The notes: generated by a model not told the origin, from the letters alone. 64,000 nucleotides of DNA from Streptomyces sp. NRRL S-244 (GCF_000717915.1 NZ_JOCX01000003.1:124001-188000), one strand, 5' to 3'; positions 24,618-33,231 are shown, numbered from the stretch's first letter. A program made the numbers and translations.

Positions 24618-25979
24618 TCACGCGCCGCTCGCCTTCAGCATGTCCTCGCGCTCGACGATCTTCACGCGCTCGCGGCCCTCGGGCTCGCCCAGCGCCTTCT
24701 CGGCCGCGTCGAGCCTGTACCAGCCCTCCCACGTCGTGAAGCGGACGTTCCGCTCGGCCAGGAAGGCCTCGACGGCCTCCGGCGCGGGTGCGGCGGGCGT
24801 CTGCAGGAGGCCACCCGCGTGGTCCGCCAGGAGGTTCGCGACCGTCTCGTTCGCGTCGCCCTTGGTGTGGCCGATGAGGCCGATCGGACCGCGCCGGATC
24901 CAGCCCGTGACGTACGTGGACCGCAGGTGCGCGCCGGCTTCGATCACCCGGCCGCCCTCGTCCGGGACGGTGCCGCTGTCGACGTCCCACGGCAGCTTGG
25001 GCAGTTCGTCGGAGAGGTAGCCCACGGCGCGGTAGACGGACTGGACGTCCCAGTCGGTGAACCGGCCGGTGCCCTTGACGTTGCCCGTGCCGTCGAGCTC
25101 GGTGCGCTCGGTGCGCAGGCCGACGACCTTGCCGTCCTCGCCGAGGATCTCGGCGGGCGACTCGAAGAAGTGCAGGAAGAGCTTGTGCGGGCGCTGCCCG
25201 ATGTCGCGGATCGCCCAGTTCTCCAGGGTCTTGGCGACCATGTCCGCCTGCTTGTTGGAGCGGCGGGTGGCGATCGAGCCCTCGTCGTAGTCGATGTCCT
25301 CGGGGTTGACGATGACCTCGATGTTGGGCGAGTGGTCGAGCTCGCGCAGCTCCATCGGGCTGAACTTGGCCTGCGCCGGGCCGCGACGGCCGAAGACGTG
25401 CACCTCGAGCGCCTTGTTGGCCTTGAGCCCGTCGTACACGTTCGCCGGGATCTCGGTCGGCAGCAGCTCGTCGGCGGTCTTCGCGAGGATGCGCGCTACG
25501 TCGAGGGCGACGTTGCCGACGCCGAGCACGGCGACCTTCTCGGCCTCCAGCGGCCAGGTGCGCGGGACGTCGGGGTGGCCGTCGTACCAGGAGACGAAGT
25601 CGGCGGCGCCGTAGGACCCGTCGAGCTCGACGCCCGGTATGGCGAGCGCGCGGTCGGCCGTCGCCCCGGTGGAGAAGATGACGGCGTCGTAGAACGAGTG
25701 GAGTTCGTCGAGGCTGATGTCGTTCGGGTAGTCGACGTTGCCGAACAGGCGGACCTGCGGCTTGTCGAGCACCTGGTGGAGAGCGGTGATGATGCCCTTG
25801 ATCCGCGGGTGGTCGGGGGCGACGCCGTACCGGATCAGGCCGAAGGGGGCGGGCATCCGCTCGAAGAGGTCGATGGAGACACCCGGCTCGGCGGCCGCCT
25901 CGGACTTCAGCAGCGCGTCGGCGGCGTAGATTCCGGCGGGGCCGGCACCGACGATGGCTACCCGGAGGGGGCGAGGCAT
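24618..25979 (-). CDS. fprA: Ferredoxin/adrenodoxin-type NADP reductase (FprA)
   Basis: 453 residues, close to the usual length of mycobacterial FprA and mitochondrial adrenodoxin reductase. The N-terminal FAD-binding motif RVAIVGAGPAGIYAA, the FGLIRYGVAPDHPRIK segment and the second dinucleotide site VAVLGVGNVALDVARIL are intact, as are VTGWIRRGPIGLIGHTKGDANETV. It passes electrons from NADPH to ferredoxins, which may feed cytochromes P450 or other iron-sulfur enzymes. The ATG at 25979 follows AAGGGAA. The upstream region is unusually A/T-rich and contains repeated GGGAACC-like motifs, suggesting regulated expression. Confidence 0.93.
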   Translation of the reverse strand: MPRPLRVAIVGAGPAGIYAADALLKSEAAAEPGVSIDLFERMPAPFGLIRYGVAPDHPRIKGIITALHQVLDKPQVRLFGNVDYPNDISLDELHSFYDAVIFSTGATADRALAIPGVELDGSYGAADFVSWYDGHPDVPRTWPLEAEKVAVLGVGNVALDVARILAKTADELLPTEIPANVYDGLKANKALEVHVFGRRGPAQAKFSPMELRELDHSPNIEVIVNPEDIDYDEGSIATRRSNKQADMVAKTLENWAIRDIGQRPHKLFLHFFESPAEILGEDGKVVGLRTERTELDGTGNVKGTGRFTDWDVQSVYRAVGYLSDELPKLPWDVDSGTVPDEGGRVIEAGAHLRSTYVTGWIRRGPIGLIGHTKGDANETVANLLADHAGGLLQTPAAPAPEAVEAFLAERNVRFTTWEGWYRLDAAEKALGEPEGRERVKIVEREDMLKASGA

Positions 25980-26013
25980 GACTGGTTCCCTTCGACCGAA
26001 AAACACTGGATCA

Positions 26014-26042
26014 GGGGAACCTTAAACTAAGGGAACCCTAAC
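26014..26042. promoter_or_regulatory. A/T-rich repeat motif upstream of fprA (candidate regulatory site)
   Basis: Reading toward fprA the sequence is ttagggttcccttagtttaa followed by ggttcccc: an imperfect inverted repeat (TTAGGG, CCCTTA) with a repeated GGTTCCC-type element. The TTAGG/CCTTA pieces recall DtxR/DmdR iron boxes, but the match is partial. A redox or iron regulator is a guess. Confidence 0.35.
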
Positions 26043-26159
26043 CCAGCACCCGCCCCCCACTTATAGCCCTATAAACAGAGCTTATGACCTTCCCAAGACA
26101 TCCTTGGGGGTGCCGGTCACACTGGAACCCGGAACCAGGAGGCACTCGGGAGGTACCGC

Positions 26160-27212
26160 ATGGATCCGGTCGCGGCACTGGAGCGGATCGCCTACCTGCT
26201 GGAACGCGGGCAGGCACCCACCTACCGGGTGCAGGCCTTCCGTACGGCGGCGGCCGCCCTCGTACGGATGGGCGAGCGCGAAGTACGGGAACGGGTCGGG
26301 GCGGGCACCCTCGAAGCGGTCAAGGGCATCGGGCCGAAAACCGCCCAGGTGGTGCGGGAGGCGGTCGGCGGGGCGATCCCCGCGTACCTGCAGACCCTGG
26401 AGGACGAGGTCGCGGCGCACCCCGAGGGCCCGCCGCCCAGCGCGGCCGCCCTCGCGCTGCGCGCGGCCCTGCGCGGGGACTGCCACCTGCACTCCGAGTG
26501 GTCCGACGGCGGCAGCCCGATCGAGGCCATGGGCCGGGCGGCGGCCGCGCTGGGCCACGAGTGGGCCGTACTCACCGACCACTCGCCGAGCCTGACCGTC
26601 GCCCGGGGGCTCTCGCCGGAGCGGCTGCGCGAGCAGCTGGACGCGGTGGCCGAGCTCAACGCGCAGTGGGCGCCCTTCCGGCTGCTCACCGGCATCGAGT
26701 GCGACATCCTGCCCGACGGCTCCCTGGACCAGGAGCCGGAACTGCTGGACCGCCTCGACCTCGTCGTCGGCTCCGTCCATTCGAAGCTGAGGATGGAGTC
26801 GCCCGCGATGACGCGCCGGCTGCTGGCCGCCGTAAGCAATCCCCTCATGGACGTCCTGGGCCACTGCACGGGGCGGCTGGTGACGGGGCGCACCCGCCCC
26901 GAGTCGCAGTTCGACGCCGAGGCCGTGTTCGCCGCCTGCGCGGAGTCCGGGACCGCCGTGGAGATCAACAGCCGGCCCGAGCGGCTGGACCCGCCGCGCC
27001 GGCTGCTGCGGCTGGCCGTGGAGTCCGGGGCGCTGTTCGCGATCGACACCGACGCGCACGCCCCCGGCCAGCTGGACTGGCAGCCGACCGGCTGCGAACG
27101 GGCCGTGGAGTGCGGGGTGGCGACCGGGCGGGTCGTGAACACCTGGCCACGGGAGCAGCTGCTGGAGTGGACCCGGACCCGCCGCCCGCCGGCGGCGGCA
27201 GCCGCGGCCTGA
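26160..27212 (+). CDS. PHP-domain phosphoesterase with N-terminal helix-hairpin-helix region
   Basis: 350 residues. Residues 1-75 resemble the N-terminal helical and helix-hairpin-helix region of family X polymerases (RIAYLLERGQAPTYRVQAFRTAA; LEAVKGIGPKTAQVV). Residues about 105-340 form a PHP domain with metal motifs CHLHSEWSDG, LTDHS, IECDI, VGSVHS and DTDAHAPG. The nucleotidyltransferase domain of true PolX proteins is absent, so this is likely a DNA-repair-type or histidinol-phosphatase-like phosphoesterase that retains the DNA-binding region. The ATG at 26160 follows an upstream purine-rich stretch (GGAGGCACTCGGGAGGT). The substrate is unknown. Confidence 0.8.
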   Translation: MDPVAALERIAYLLERGQAPTYRVQAFRTAAAALVRMGEREVRERVGAGTLEAVKGIGPKTAQVVREAVGGAIPAYLQTLEDEVAAHPEGPPPSAAALALRAALRGDCHLHSEWSDGGSPIEAMGRAAAALGHEWAVLTDHSPSLTVARGLSPERLREQLDAVAELNAQWAPFRLLTGIECDILPDGSLDQEPELLDRLDLVVGSVHSKLRMESPAMTRRLLAAVSNPLMDVLGHCTGRLVTGRTRPESQFDAEAVFAACAESGTAVEINSRPERLDPPRRLLRLAVESGALFAIDTDAHAPGQLDWQPTGCERAVECGVATGRVVNTWPREQLLEWTRTRRPPAAAAAA

Positions 27213-27236
27213 GCCGACGTACGGCACCCGGCGCCC

Positions 27237-27268
27237 GGGGTCGGGGGCCGGGGCCGGGGGTCCGGGGG
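27237..27268. repeat. Five consecutive G-runs (quadruplex-forming potential)
   Basis: G-runs of 4, 5, 4, 5 and 5 bases start at 27237, 27243, 27250, 27256 and 27264 with 2-3 base spacers, between converging genes. It may serve as a transcription block; no perfect hairpin was seen here. Confidence 0.5.
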
Positions 27269-27288
27269 CCGCGTCGGCGCAAGCCGTC

Positions 27289-28239
27289 TCAGCGCAGTCC
27301 GGCCAGGTCGGTCCCGCGGACCACCAGGAGGACCACGTCGGCTCCGGCGACCGCCATCGTCGCCAGGAACGGAATCCGGCTCCGGCCGGTCGGCCGCCCG
27401 ACTCCGAGGAGCACCGCCGAGGCCGTCGCCGCGAGCAGCACCCAGCCGTACGGCGGCACCCGCCCCGGCGGTCCGACGACCAGGGCCACGGCCGAGCCGA
27501 GGACCAGGAGCCCCCCGACGGCCGCCGAACGCCGCGCGCCGATCCGGTGCGGCAGCCCCGACACGCCGGTGGCCAGGTCGTCGTCGATGTCGGGCAGCAC
27601 GTTGGCGAAGTGCGCGCCCGCACCCAGCAGGGCCGCCGCGGCCGTCAGCCACCACGGCGGCCACGGCGCACCGGACAGGCCGAGGGTGACGAAGGCGGGG
27701 AGCAGCCCGAAGGCGAGGGCGTACGGGAGCCACGAGACGGCGGTGTTCTTCAGCCGCAGGTTGTAGGCCCAGGCGGCGGCCACCCCGCACAGGTGCGCGG
27801 AGCCGGCGAGCCATCCGCCGGCCAGCGACAGCGGAACGCAGAGCAGCAGGGCGCAGAGCGCCGCGGCCGTCACCGCGGCGGGCCGTACGGCGCCGCGGAC
27901 CAGGGGTTTGTCGCGGCGGCCGGTCGCCAGGTCCCGGCGTAGGTCCACCCGGTCGTTGCACCAGCCCACCGACAGCTGGCCCGCCGCCACCGCGGCCACG
28001 GTGAACGCCGCCCCGGGGAGGCCGCGCCCCACGGCGGCGGCCAGGGCGGCGGCGAGGAGCGTCACTGCGGCGGCGGGCACCGGATGGCAGGCCCTGAGCA
28101 GGCCGGACACGGCGGACCGCGGCGGACCGGCGGCAGCCGTCGCGGCGGTTGCGGCCTTTGCGGCGGTTGCGGCGGTTGCCGCCGTTGCGGCGGGCATGGA
28201 CGGGGCTGCGTCCGGGGTTTCGGCTCTGGCGCGGGGCAC
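27289..28239 (-). CDS. UbiA family prenyltransferase
   Basis: 316 residues, with about eight membrane helices. It carries the two Asp-rich motifs of UbiA enzymes: NDRVDLRRD (about residue 90) and NVLPDIDDD (about residue 212). These enzymes transfer an isoprenoid chain from its diphosphate to an aromatic or quinone acceptor in the membrane. The N-terminus holds a peculiar Ala-Thr repeat (AATAATAAKAATAATAAA). The start is uncertain: GTG 28239 gives the full frame, while ATG 28197 begins MPAATAAT; neither has a good ribosome site. It is divergent from the srs-like operon with a gap of only 76 bases, suggesting co-regulation and possibly a prenylated phenolic product (inference). Confidence 0.85.
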   Translation of the reverse strand: MPRARAETPDAAPSMPAATAATAATAAKAATAATAAAGPPRSAVSGLLRACHPVPAAAVTLLAAALAAAVGRGLPGAAFTVAAVAAGQLSVGWCNDRVDLRRDLATGRRDKPLVRGAVRPAAVTAAALCALLLCVPLSLAGGWLAGSAHLCGVAAAWAYNLRLKNTAVSWLPYALAFGLLPAFVTLGLSGAPWPPWWLTAAAALLGAGAHFANVLPDIDDDLATGVSGLPHRIGARRSAAVGGLLVLGSAVALVVGPPGRVPPYGWVLLAATASAVLLGVGRPTGRSRIPFLATMAVAGADVVLLVVRGTDLAGLR

Positions 28240-28315
28240 GCGATCACGCTATGCCGCGCCGCGCCCAATATGCGGGATTCCTCATGAAGTGTCAGTTGTT
28301 CCCTATGTTGAGGCA

Positions 28316-29377
28316 ATGACGCGTGTCCTGGCCGTGAGCAGTGTCTTCCCGCCCCACCGCTATCGGCAGTCCGAGATCGCGACGGCGCTCGCCCGCTTCC
28401 TTCCTCCGGGGGCCGACACCGCCCTCCTCCACCGGCTGCACGCCGCGGTGGGCGTCGACTCCCGCCACCTCTCACTCCCGCTGGAGCGCTACGGTCCGTC
28501 GAACGACTTCGGCCGTACGAACGCCCTCTTCCTGGAGAGCTCCGAGGAGCTCGGCGTCCGCGCCGTCGAAGCCGCCCTCGCCGCCGCCCGCCTGAAGGCG
28601 CACGAGGTGGACCTGATCATGTCGACCACGGTCACCGGGCTCGCGACGCCCTCACTGGAGGCCCGCATCGCCGGCCGGGCCGGTCTGCGCCCCGACGTGA
28701 AGCGGCTGCCGCTCTTCGGCCTGGGCTGCGCGGCGGGCGCCGCCGGACTCGGCCACCTCCACGACCATCTGACGGGCCGCCCCGACCACGCGGCCCTGCT
28801 GCTGTCCACCGAGCTCTGCTCGCTCACGCTCCAGCCCTCGGACACCTCGGTGGCGAACCTGGTCGCAGGGGCCCTCTTCGGCGACGGGGCCGGGGCCCTC
28901 CTCGCGGTGGGCCGCGGCCATCCGCTGCACGGTACGACACCGGGTCCGTCGGTGGTGGCCGCGCGCAGCCGCCTCTACCCCGGCACCGAGGGGCTCCTCG
29001 GCTGGGACATCGGCCACTGGGGCTTCCGGATGGTGCTGGGCAGGGAACTGCCCGCCCTGGTCAGACTGCACGTCGCCGAGGAGGTCGAGACCTTCCTCGC
29101 CCGGCACGACCTCAAGCCGCCGGACGTCGACGCGTGGATCGTCCACCCCGGCGGGCCGAAGGTCCTCGACACGCTGGCGGACGCGCTGGCGCTGCCCGAC
29201 TCCGCCTTCGCGGCGAGCCGGCGCTCGCTCGCGGACGCGGGCAACCTCTCCTCGGCGTCCGTCCTGCACATCCTGAACTCGATCCAGGCCTCCGGGCCGC
29301 CCGCACCGGGCTCCGTCGGGCTGATGATCGCCTTCGGACCCGGCTTCGCCTCCGAACTCGTCCTTCTGCGCTGGTGA
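28316..29377 (+). CDS. srsA: Type III polyketide synthase, alkylresorcinol synthase-like
   Basis: 353 residues. The catalytic triad of the chalcone synthase superfamily is in place: Cys138 (GLGCAAGAAG), His277 (IVHPGGPK) and Asn310 (AGNLSSASV). GPGFASELVLL at the C-terminus is the usual CoA-tunnel segment. The order type III PKS, isoprenylcysteine-type methyltransferase, flavin hydroxylase matches srsABC of Streptomyces griseus, which makes methylated and hydroxylated alkylresorcinol phenolic lipids and quinones. It would condense a fatty acyl starter with malonyl- and methylmalonyl-CoA. The start ATG at 28316 follows GAGG. Symbol assigned by synteny and family, not by alignment. Confidence 0.88.
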   Translation: MTRVLAVSSVFPPHRYRQSEIATALARFLPPGADTALLHRLHAAVGVDSRHLSLPLERYGPSNDFGRTNALFLESSEELGVRAVEAALAAARLKAHEVDLIMSTTVTGLATPSLEARIAGRAGLRPDVKRLPLFGLGCAAGAAGLGHLHDHLTGRPDHAALLLSTELCSLTLQPSDTSVANLVAGALFGDGAGALLAVGRGHPLHGTTPGPSVVAARSRLYPGTEGLLGWDIGHWGFRMVLGRELPALVRLHVAEEVETFLARHDLKPPDVDAWIVHPGGPKVLDTLADALALPDSAFAASRRSLADAGNLSSASVLHILNSIQASGPPAPGSVGLMIAFGPGFASELVLLRW

Positions 29378-29381
29378 CCCC

Positions 29382-29957
29382 ATGTCTGTGACTCTGACCC
29401 CCTCAATGGAGCTGTACCTGCTCCTCATCGGCCTCGTCGCGGCCGAGCGGCTCGCCGAACTCGCCACGGCCCGCCGCAACACCCGCTGGAGCCTGTCCCG
29501 CGGCGCCACCGAATACGGCCGCGGCCACTACCCCGCCATGGTCGCCCTGCACACCGCGCTGCTCCTGGGCTGTGTGGTGGAGCCGCTCGTCGCCGACCGC
29601 CCGTTCCTGCCCGCACTGGGCTGGCCCGCCCTCGCCCTCGCGCTGGCCGCCCAGGGCCTGCGCTGGTGGTGCATCGCCACCCTCGGCCCGCACTGGAACA
29701 CCCGGGTCCTGGTCGTCCCGGGGCTGCCGCTGGTGGCGGCGGGTCCGTACCGGCTGCTGCGCCACCCGAACTACGTCGCCGTCGTCGTCGAGGGCGCGGC
29801 GCTGCCGCTCGTGCACACCGCCTGGGTGACGGCGGCCGCCTTCACCCTGCTGAACCTGCTGCTGCTCGGCGTACGCATCCGCTGCGAGGAGGACGCGCTG
29901 GCGCATGCCGCGCCCGTCTACCGCAGCGCCGTACCGGCGGAGGGCCGGGCCCGGTGA
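29382..29957 (+). CDS. srsB: Isoprenylcysteine carboxyl methyltransferase family O-methyltransferase
   Basis: 191 residues, membrane-embedded. The SAM-binding pattern of the ICMT/phospholipid methyltransferase family is visible: GPHWNTRVLVVPG, AAGPYRLLRHPNYVAVV and the C-terminal RCEEDAL. In the srs pathway the corresponding enzyme methylates a phenolic hydroxyl of the alkylresorcinol. It begins four bases after the PKS stop and its own stop overlaps the hydroxylase start (GTGA), so the three genes are one operon. Its start is ATG 29382, with ATG 29406 (MELYLLLIG) as an alternative nearer the first membrane helix. Confidence 0.85.
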   Translation: MSVTLTPSMELYLLLIGLVAAERLAELATARRNTRWSLSRGATEYGRGHYPAMVALHTALLLGCVVEPLVADRPFLPALGWPALALALAAQGLRWWCIATLGPHWNTRVLVVPGLPLVAAGPYRLLRHPNYVAVVVEGAALPLVHTAWVTAAAFTLLNLLLLGVRIRCEEDALAHAAPVYRSAVPAEGRAR

Positions 29958-30979
29958 TCGACCTGCTCATCGCGGGCGGCGGGCCGGCCGGGCTGGCCAC
30001 GGCCATCCACGGGGCGCTGGCCGGTATGGAGGTCGTGGTCCTGGAGCCGCGCCCCACCCCGATCGACAAGGCCTGCGGCGAGGGCCTGATGCCGGGGGCC
30101 GTACGCGGCCTCCGGGAGCTGGGCGTTCCCGTGCCGGGCCGCCCCTTCCACGGCATCCGCTACCTGGACGGGGTGAGCGGCCTGCACGCGGAAGGCCGGT
30201 TCCGCACCGGGCCGGGTCTCGGCATCCGCCGGACCGTCCTCCAGGCCGCGCTGGCCGAGCGGGCCGAGCGGCTGGGCGTACGGGTCCTCGCGCGGCGCGT
30301 CGGCGAGGTCCGCCAGGACGAGGACCGGGTCGGCGCGGCCGGTCTGACGGCCCGCCACCTCGTGGCGGCGGACGGCCTGCACTCCCCCGTCCGGCGCGGG
30401 CTGGGCCTGGCGGCGCCGCCCGCCCCCGGCAGGCCGCCGCGCTACGGATTGCGCCGCCACTACGCGGTGGAGCCCTGGAGCGACCTGGTCGAGGTCCACT
30501 GGTCGGAGCACTGCGAGGCGTACGTGACCCCGCTCGGGCCCGACCGGGTCGGGGTGGCGGTCCTGACCGGTGAGCGCGCCCCCTTCGACGTACAGCTGGC
30601 GCGGTTCCCGCTGCTGTGCACGCGGCTGGCCGGGTCCGCCGGTTCGGCGGTGCGCGGCGCCGGGCCGCTGCGCCAGCGGGCCCGGGTACGGGTCGCGGGG
30701 CGGGTGCTGTTCGTCGGGGACGCCGCGGGGTACGTGGACGCGCTGACCGGCGAGGGGCTGACGCTGGCCCTCACGGCGGCGGGTGAACTCGTGCGCTGCG
30801 TACGGGAGGGGCGGCCGCAGGCGTACGAGCGGGCCTGGCGGGAGCTGTCGCGCAGCTACCGCACGCTGACCGCGTCCTTGCTCTGGGCACGCCAACAGCC
30901 CCGGCTCGCGGGGCGGATCGTCCCGCTGGCGGCCCGGCTGCCCCGGGTGTTCACGCACGGGGTCAACCTCCTCGCGTAG
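29954..30979 (+). CDS. srsC: FAD-dependent monooxygenase, alkylresorcinol hydroxylase-like
   Basis: 341 residues. The FAD-binding motif DLLIAGGGPAGLATAIHGA at the N-terminus, the acidic second-strand end VVVLEPRP, ACGEGLMPGAVRGL, and the GDxxGY motif FVGDAAGYVDALTGEGL identify a PHBH-type or geranylgeranyl-reductase-type flavoprotein. SrsC in S. griseus hydroxylates the methylated alkylresorcinol toward a quinone. The ACGEG signature is shared with the geranylgeranyl reductase branch, so a reductase role remains possible. GTG start at 29954 overlaps the methyltransferase stop. The operon ends at a hairpin at 31004-31040. Confidence 0.85.
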   Translation: MIDLLIAGGGPAGLATAIHGALAGMEVVVLEPRPTPIDKACGEGLMPGAVRGLRELGVPVPGRPFHGIRYLDGVSGLHAEGRFRTGPGLGIRRTVLQAALAERAERLGVRVLARRVGEVRQDEDRVGAAGLTARHLVAADGLHSPVRRGLGLAAPPAPGRPPRYGLRRHYAVEPWSDLVEVHWSEHCEAYVTPLGPDRVGVAVLTGERAPFDVQLARFPLLCTRLAGSAGSAVRGAGPLRQRARVRVAGRVLFVGDAAGYVDALTGEGLTLALTAAGELVRCVREGRPQAYERAWRELSRSYRTLTASLLWARQQPRLAGRIVPLAARLPRVFTHGVNLLA

Positions 30980-31003
30980 CGCCGCGGCGGCGGGCATGCC
31001 ACG

Positions 31004-31040
31004 GGGGGCGGGACCGGCGGCACGTGCCGGACCCGCCCCC
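31004..31040. terminator. Hairpin terminator after the srs-like operon
   Basis: A 14-pair stem with one A:A mismatch (31004-31018 with 31026-31040) and a short loop lies between converging stop codons at 30979 and 31050, so it can serve both directions. Confidence 0.75.
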
Positions 31041-31049
31041 GTCGCGCGG

Positions 31050-32156
31050 TCAGCCGCCGGCGCCCGCCCGGGCCCGGGGCGACCGGTTGCCGAGCGCCAG
31101 GCCCGCCAGGACGGCGGCGGCCGCGGCGCAGAACACCGCCGTGACGCCCGCCCAGGCCTGGGAGGCGCTCACCGCACCCTCCAGCGGGTCGAAGGCCGCG
31201 ATCCCGCCGACCACGTGCAGGGCGACGACGGCGACGGCGGCCACGGCGGCGGCCCGCCACGCTCCGGCGGTGTCGCGCACCGCGATCAGCGCGCCGAGCC
31301 CCAGGCACGGCACGGTGGCGAGCAGCGGAAGGAACGCGGTCGGGGTCTCGGACGACAGCGCCGTCACGTCACTCGGCAGGTGCAGGACCCCGCAGACCAG
31401 CAGGGCCGCCGCCACGGGCCAGCGCAGCAGGTGGCGCAGCGGGCCGGAGGGGGCGGGGGCTGCGGCCCGGTTGCCGTTCGGGCCGCGCCCGTACTTCCGG
31501 CGGTACTCCGCGAGCGACTCGTACCGCTCGTCCTCGTAGGGGTCGTCGAAGGGCTCTTCCTCCGGCGGCTCGGGCCGTTGCGCGTACCGCTGCCCGTCCC
31601 GTGCCGGCGGTTCGGCGGGGGCGGCGGGCGGCCGGGCGGACCGGCTCGCGTGCGGGGGCTGGGCCGGGTGCACGGACGGGACGGGCGGGACCGCCGGGAC
31701 GACCGGGACGGCCGGAACGCCCGGGACGACCGGAACGCCCGGGACGGCCGGGCCGGGCTGCGGGGGCCCGGCGACCGGGCCGGGATGCACGGGCTCCGGG
31801 CTCTGCGCGGTCGGGGCGGGATCCGGGGGCGGCTCGCGGTCCTCGTCCGTCCCGAGGATGCCGACCAGCAGGGCCACGTCCTGAACCGGGCGCCCGACGG
31901 CGGCCGCCCGCAGCGTCTGGTGACCGTGGCCGGGGCTCTGGCCGGTCTCCTCGAGGAGGCTCACCAGTTCGGCCACTTCCTCGAGGGGCCGACAGGTGCC
32001 GGCCGTCTCCAGCAGGGTGCGTATGGGCGCGGTACTCGGCGGGGTCGCCGATGGCGTCCGTGTCGCCGGGCCGGTGGGTTCGGGGGCGGGATCGGAGTCG
32101 GGGAGCTCGCGGGGGTCGTCGTCCTGCGTCGCCGCGAGCATGATGGGGTCGTTCAT
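31050..32156 (-). CDS. Membrane protein with Val-Pro repeat linker, unknown function
   Basis: 368 residues. The acidic N-terminal third (MNDPIMLAATQDDDPREL; EEVAELVSLLEETGQSPG; LRAAAVGRPVQDVALLVGIL) looks helical and soluble. A Pro-rich linker with a repeated PxVPxVP pattern (about residues 140-165) leads to a charged segment (RYESLAEYRRKYGRG) and four C-terminal membrane helices. The topology suggests a cytoplasmic sensor or scaffold domain tethered to the membrane. I do not recognise the family. The ATG at 32156 follows GGAG with six bases spacing; earlier in-frame starts up to 32240 lack support. Confidence 0.75.
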   Translation of the reverse strand: MNDPIMLAATQDDDPRELPDSDPAPEPTGPATRTPSATPPSTAPIRTLLETAGTCRPLEEVAELVSLLEETGQSPGHGHQTLRAAAVGRPVQDVALLVGILGTDEDREPPPDPAPTAQSPEPVHPGPVAGPPQPGPAVPGVPVVPGVPAVPVVPAVPPVPSVHPAQPPHASRSARPPAAPAEPPARDGQRYAQRPEPPEEEPFDDPYEDERYESLAEYRRKYGRGPNGNRAAAPAPSGPLRHLLRWPVAAALLVCGVLHLPSDVTALSSETPTAFLPLLATVPCLGLGALIAVRDTAGAWRAAAVAAVAVVALHVVGGIAAFDPLEGAVSASQAWAGVTAVFCAAAAAVLAGLALGNRSPRARAGAGG

Positions 32157-32395
32157 GGAAAGCTCCGTTCGCCGACGCGCGGGTCTACACATCGCACGCC
32201 GGTCAACGTGCGTCATGGGAATCGCACGCTCGGTCACCATTCACCGGCACCCGGCTGCGCTGCGCCATTCGGGGCGGGCAAACGGGGGACCGCCCTCCCG
32301 GCCGGTCACCGGGGGCGACGGTTCGAGATGCGCCCGCGCGGCGCTGCTGGTTCGCTGAATCCGGCCTCCTTACCCCCCACACCCGAGGAGTGATC

Positions 32396-32581
32396 ATGAG
32401 CGCAGGCGAAGCCCGCGGCCGGGTCCGGCAGTTGCGCGAGAAGGCGCAGGAGCTGAACACGGCGGCCGAACGCTCCACCGATCCGGAAGAGCGCCGCAGG
32501 CTCCAGGAGAAGGCCCGCCGGCTCCAGGAGCAGAGCGAGAAGGAAGACAAGATCGACGACCGGGGCATGGATCCCATGTAG
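32396..32581 (+). CDS. Small coiled-coil protein, DUF6381-like
   Basis: 61 residues, very charged and predicted wholly helical (GRVRQLREKAQELNTAAERS; RRRLQEKARRLQEQSEKED). It resembles the small DUF6381 proteins common in Streptomyces, from memory of the family rather than a search. The ATG at 32396 has GAGGAG five bases upstream. A hairpin terminator follows at 32599-32631, so it is a single-gene unit. Function unknown. Confidence 0.8.
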   Translation: MSAGEARGRVRQLREKAQELNTAAERSTDPEERRRLQEKARRLQEQSEKEDKIDDRGMDPM

Positions 32582-32598
32582 CCCCGCGCCGGTTCGCC

Positions 32599-32631
32599 CA
32601 TCGGCCGGTCGCCACGGGGCACCGGCCGATG
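32599..32631 (+). terminator. Hairpin terminator after the small coiled-coil gene
   Basis: A perfect 11-bp stem (32599-32609 with 32621-32631) with an 11-base loop begins 18 bases after the stop codon. Confidence 0.75.
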
Positions 32632-32672
32632 TCGTACGTCAGGTGACATGACGCCACGTCAGGAGGCGGTAC

Positions 32673-33182
32673 ATGAAGGCTACGGAGGCACTGGCCGATG
32701 CGTACGGGCGCATCCACGAGGTGGTGCACGAAGTGGTCGGGGGGCTCTCGGCCGAGGAGTTGAACGCACGGATCGACCCGAAGGCGAACTCGATCGCCTG
32801 GCTGGTGTGGCACCTGACCCGGGTGCAGGACGATCACATGGCGGACGCGTCGGGCCTGGAGCAGGTCTGGACGGAGCAGGAATGGTTCACCCGGTTCGCC
32901 CTGCCGCTGCCCGCCGAGGCCACCGGTTACGGGCACACGCCCAAGCAGGTCGGGACGGTCCTGGTCGAGTCGGACGCGCTGCTGCTCGGCTACTTCGACG
33001 CCGTCCACGAGCGGACCACCGACTTCCTCGGGGGGCTCTCCGCCACCGATCTGGACCGCGTGGTCGACACGGGCTGGGACCCGCCGGTCACCTTGGGGGT
33101 ACGGCTGGTGAGCATCCTCTCCGACGACCTCCAGCACGCCGGCCAGGCCGCGTACGTACGGGGCGTTGTGCAGCGCGGATAG
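32673..33182 (+). CDS. DinB family (mycothiol-dependent-type) protein
   Basis: 169 residues with the four-helix DinB fold. Three metal-type histidines are visible: WHLTRVQDDH supplies two and SDDLQHAGQAAYVRG the third. Actinobacterial members are thiol-S-transferase-like enzymes, often using mycothiol, but most have no assigned substrate. The ATG at 32673 is preceded by AGGAGG (CAGGAGGCGGTACATG). It is a single gene between a terminator and the carboxylesterase. Confidence 0.85.
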   Translation: MKATEALADAYGRIHEVVHEVVGGLSAEELNARIDPKANSIAWLVWHLTRVQDDHMADASGLEQVWTEQEWFTRFALPLPAEATGYGHTPKQVGTVLVESDALLLGYFDAVHERTTDFLGGLSATDLDRVVDTGWDPPVTLGVRLVSILSDDLQHAGQAAYVRGVVQRG

Positions 33183-33231
33183 CGCCATCCGGGGCGGGTA
33201 GAGGACTGAGACGGACGACGGAAGGCGGCCG

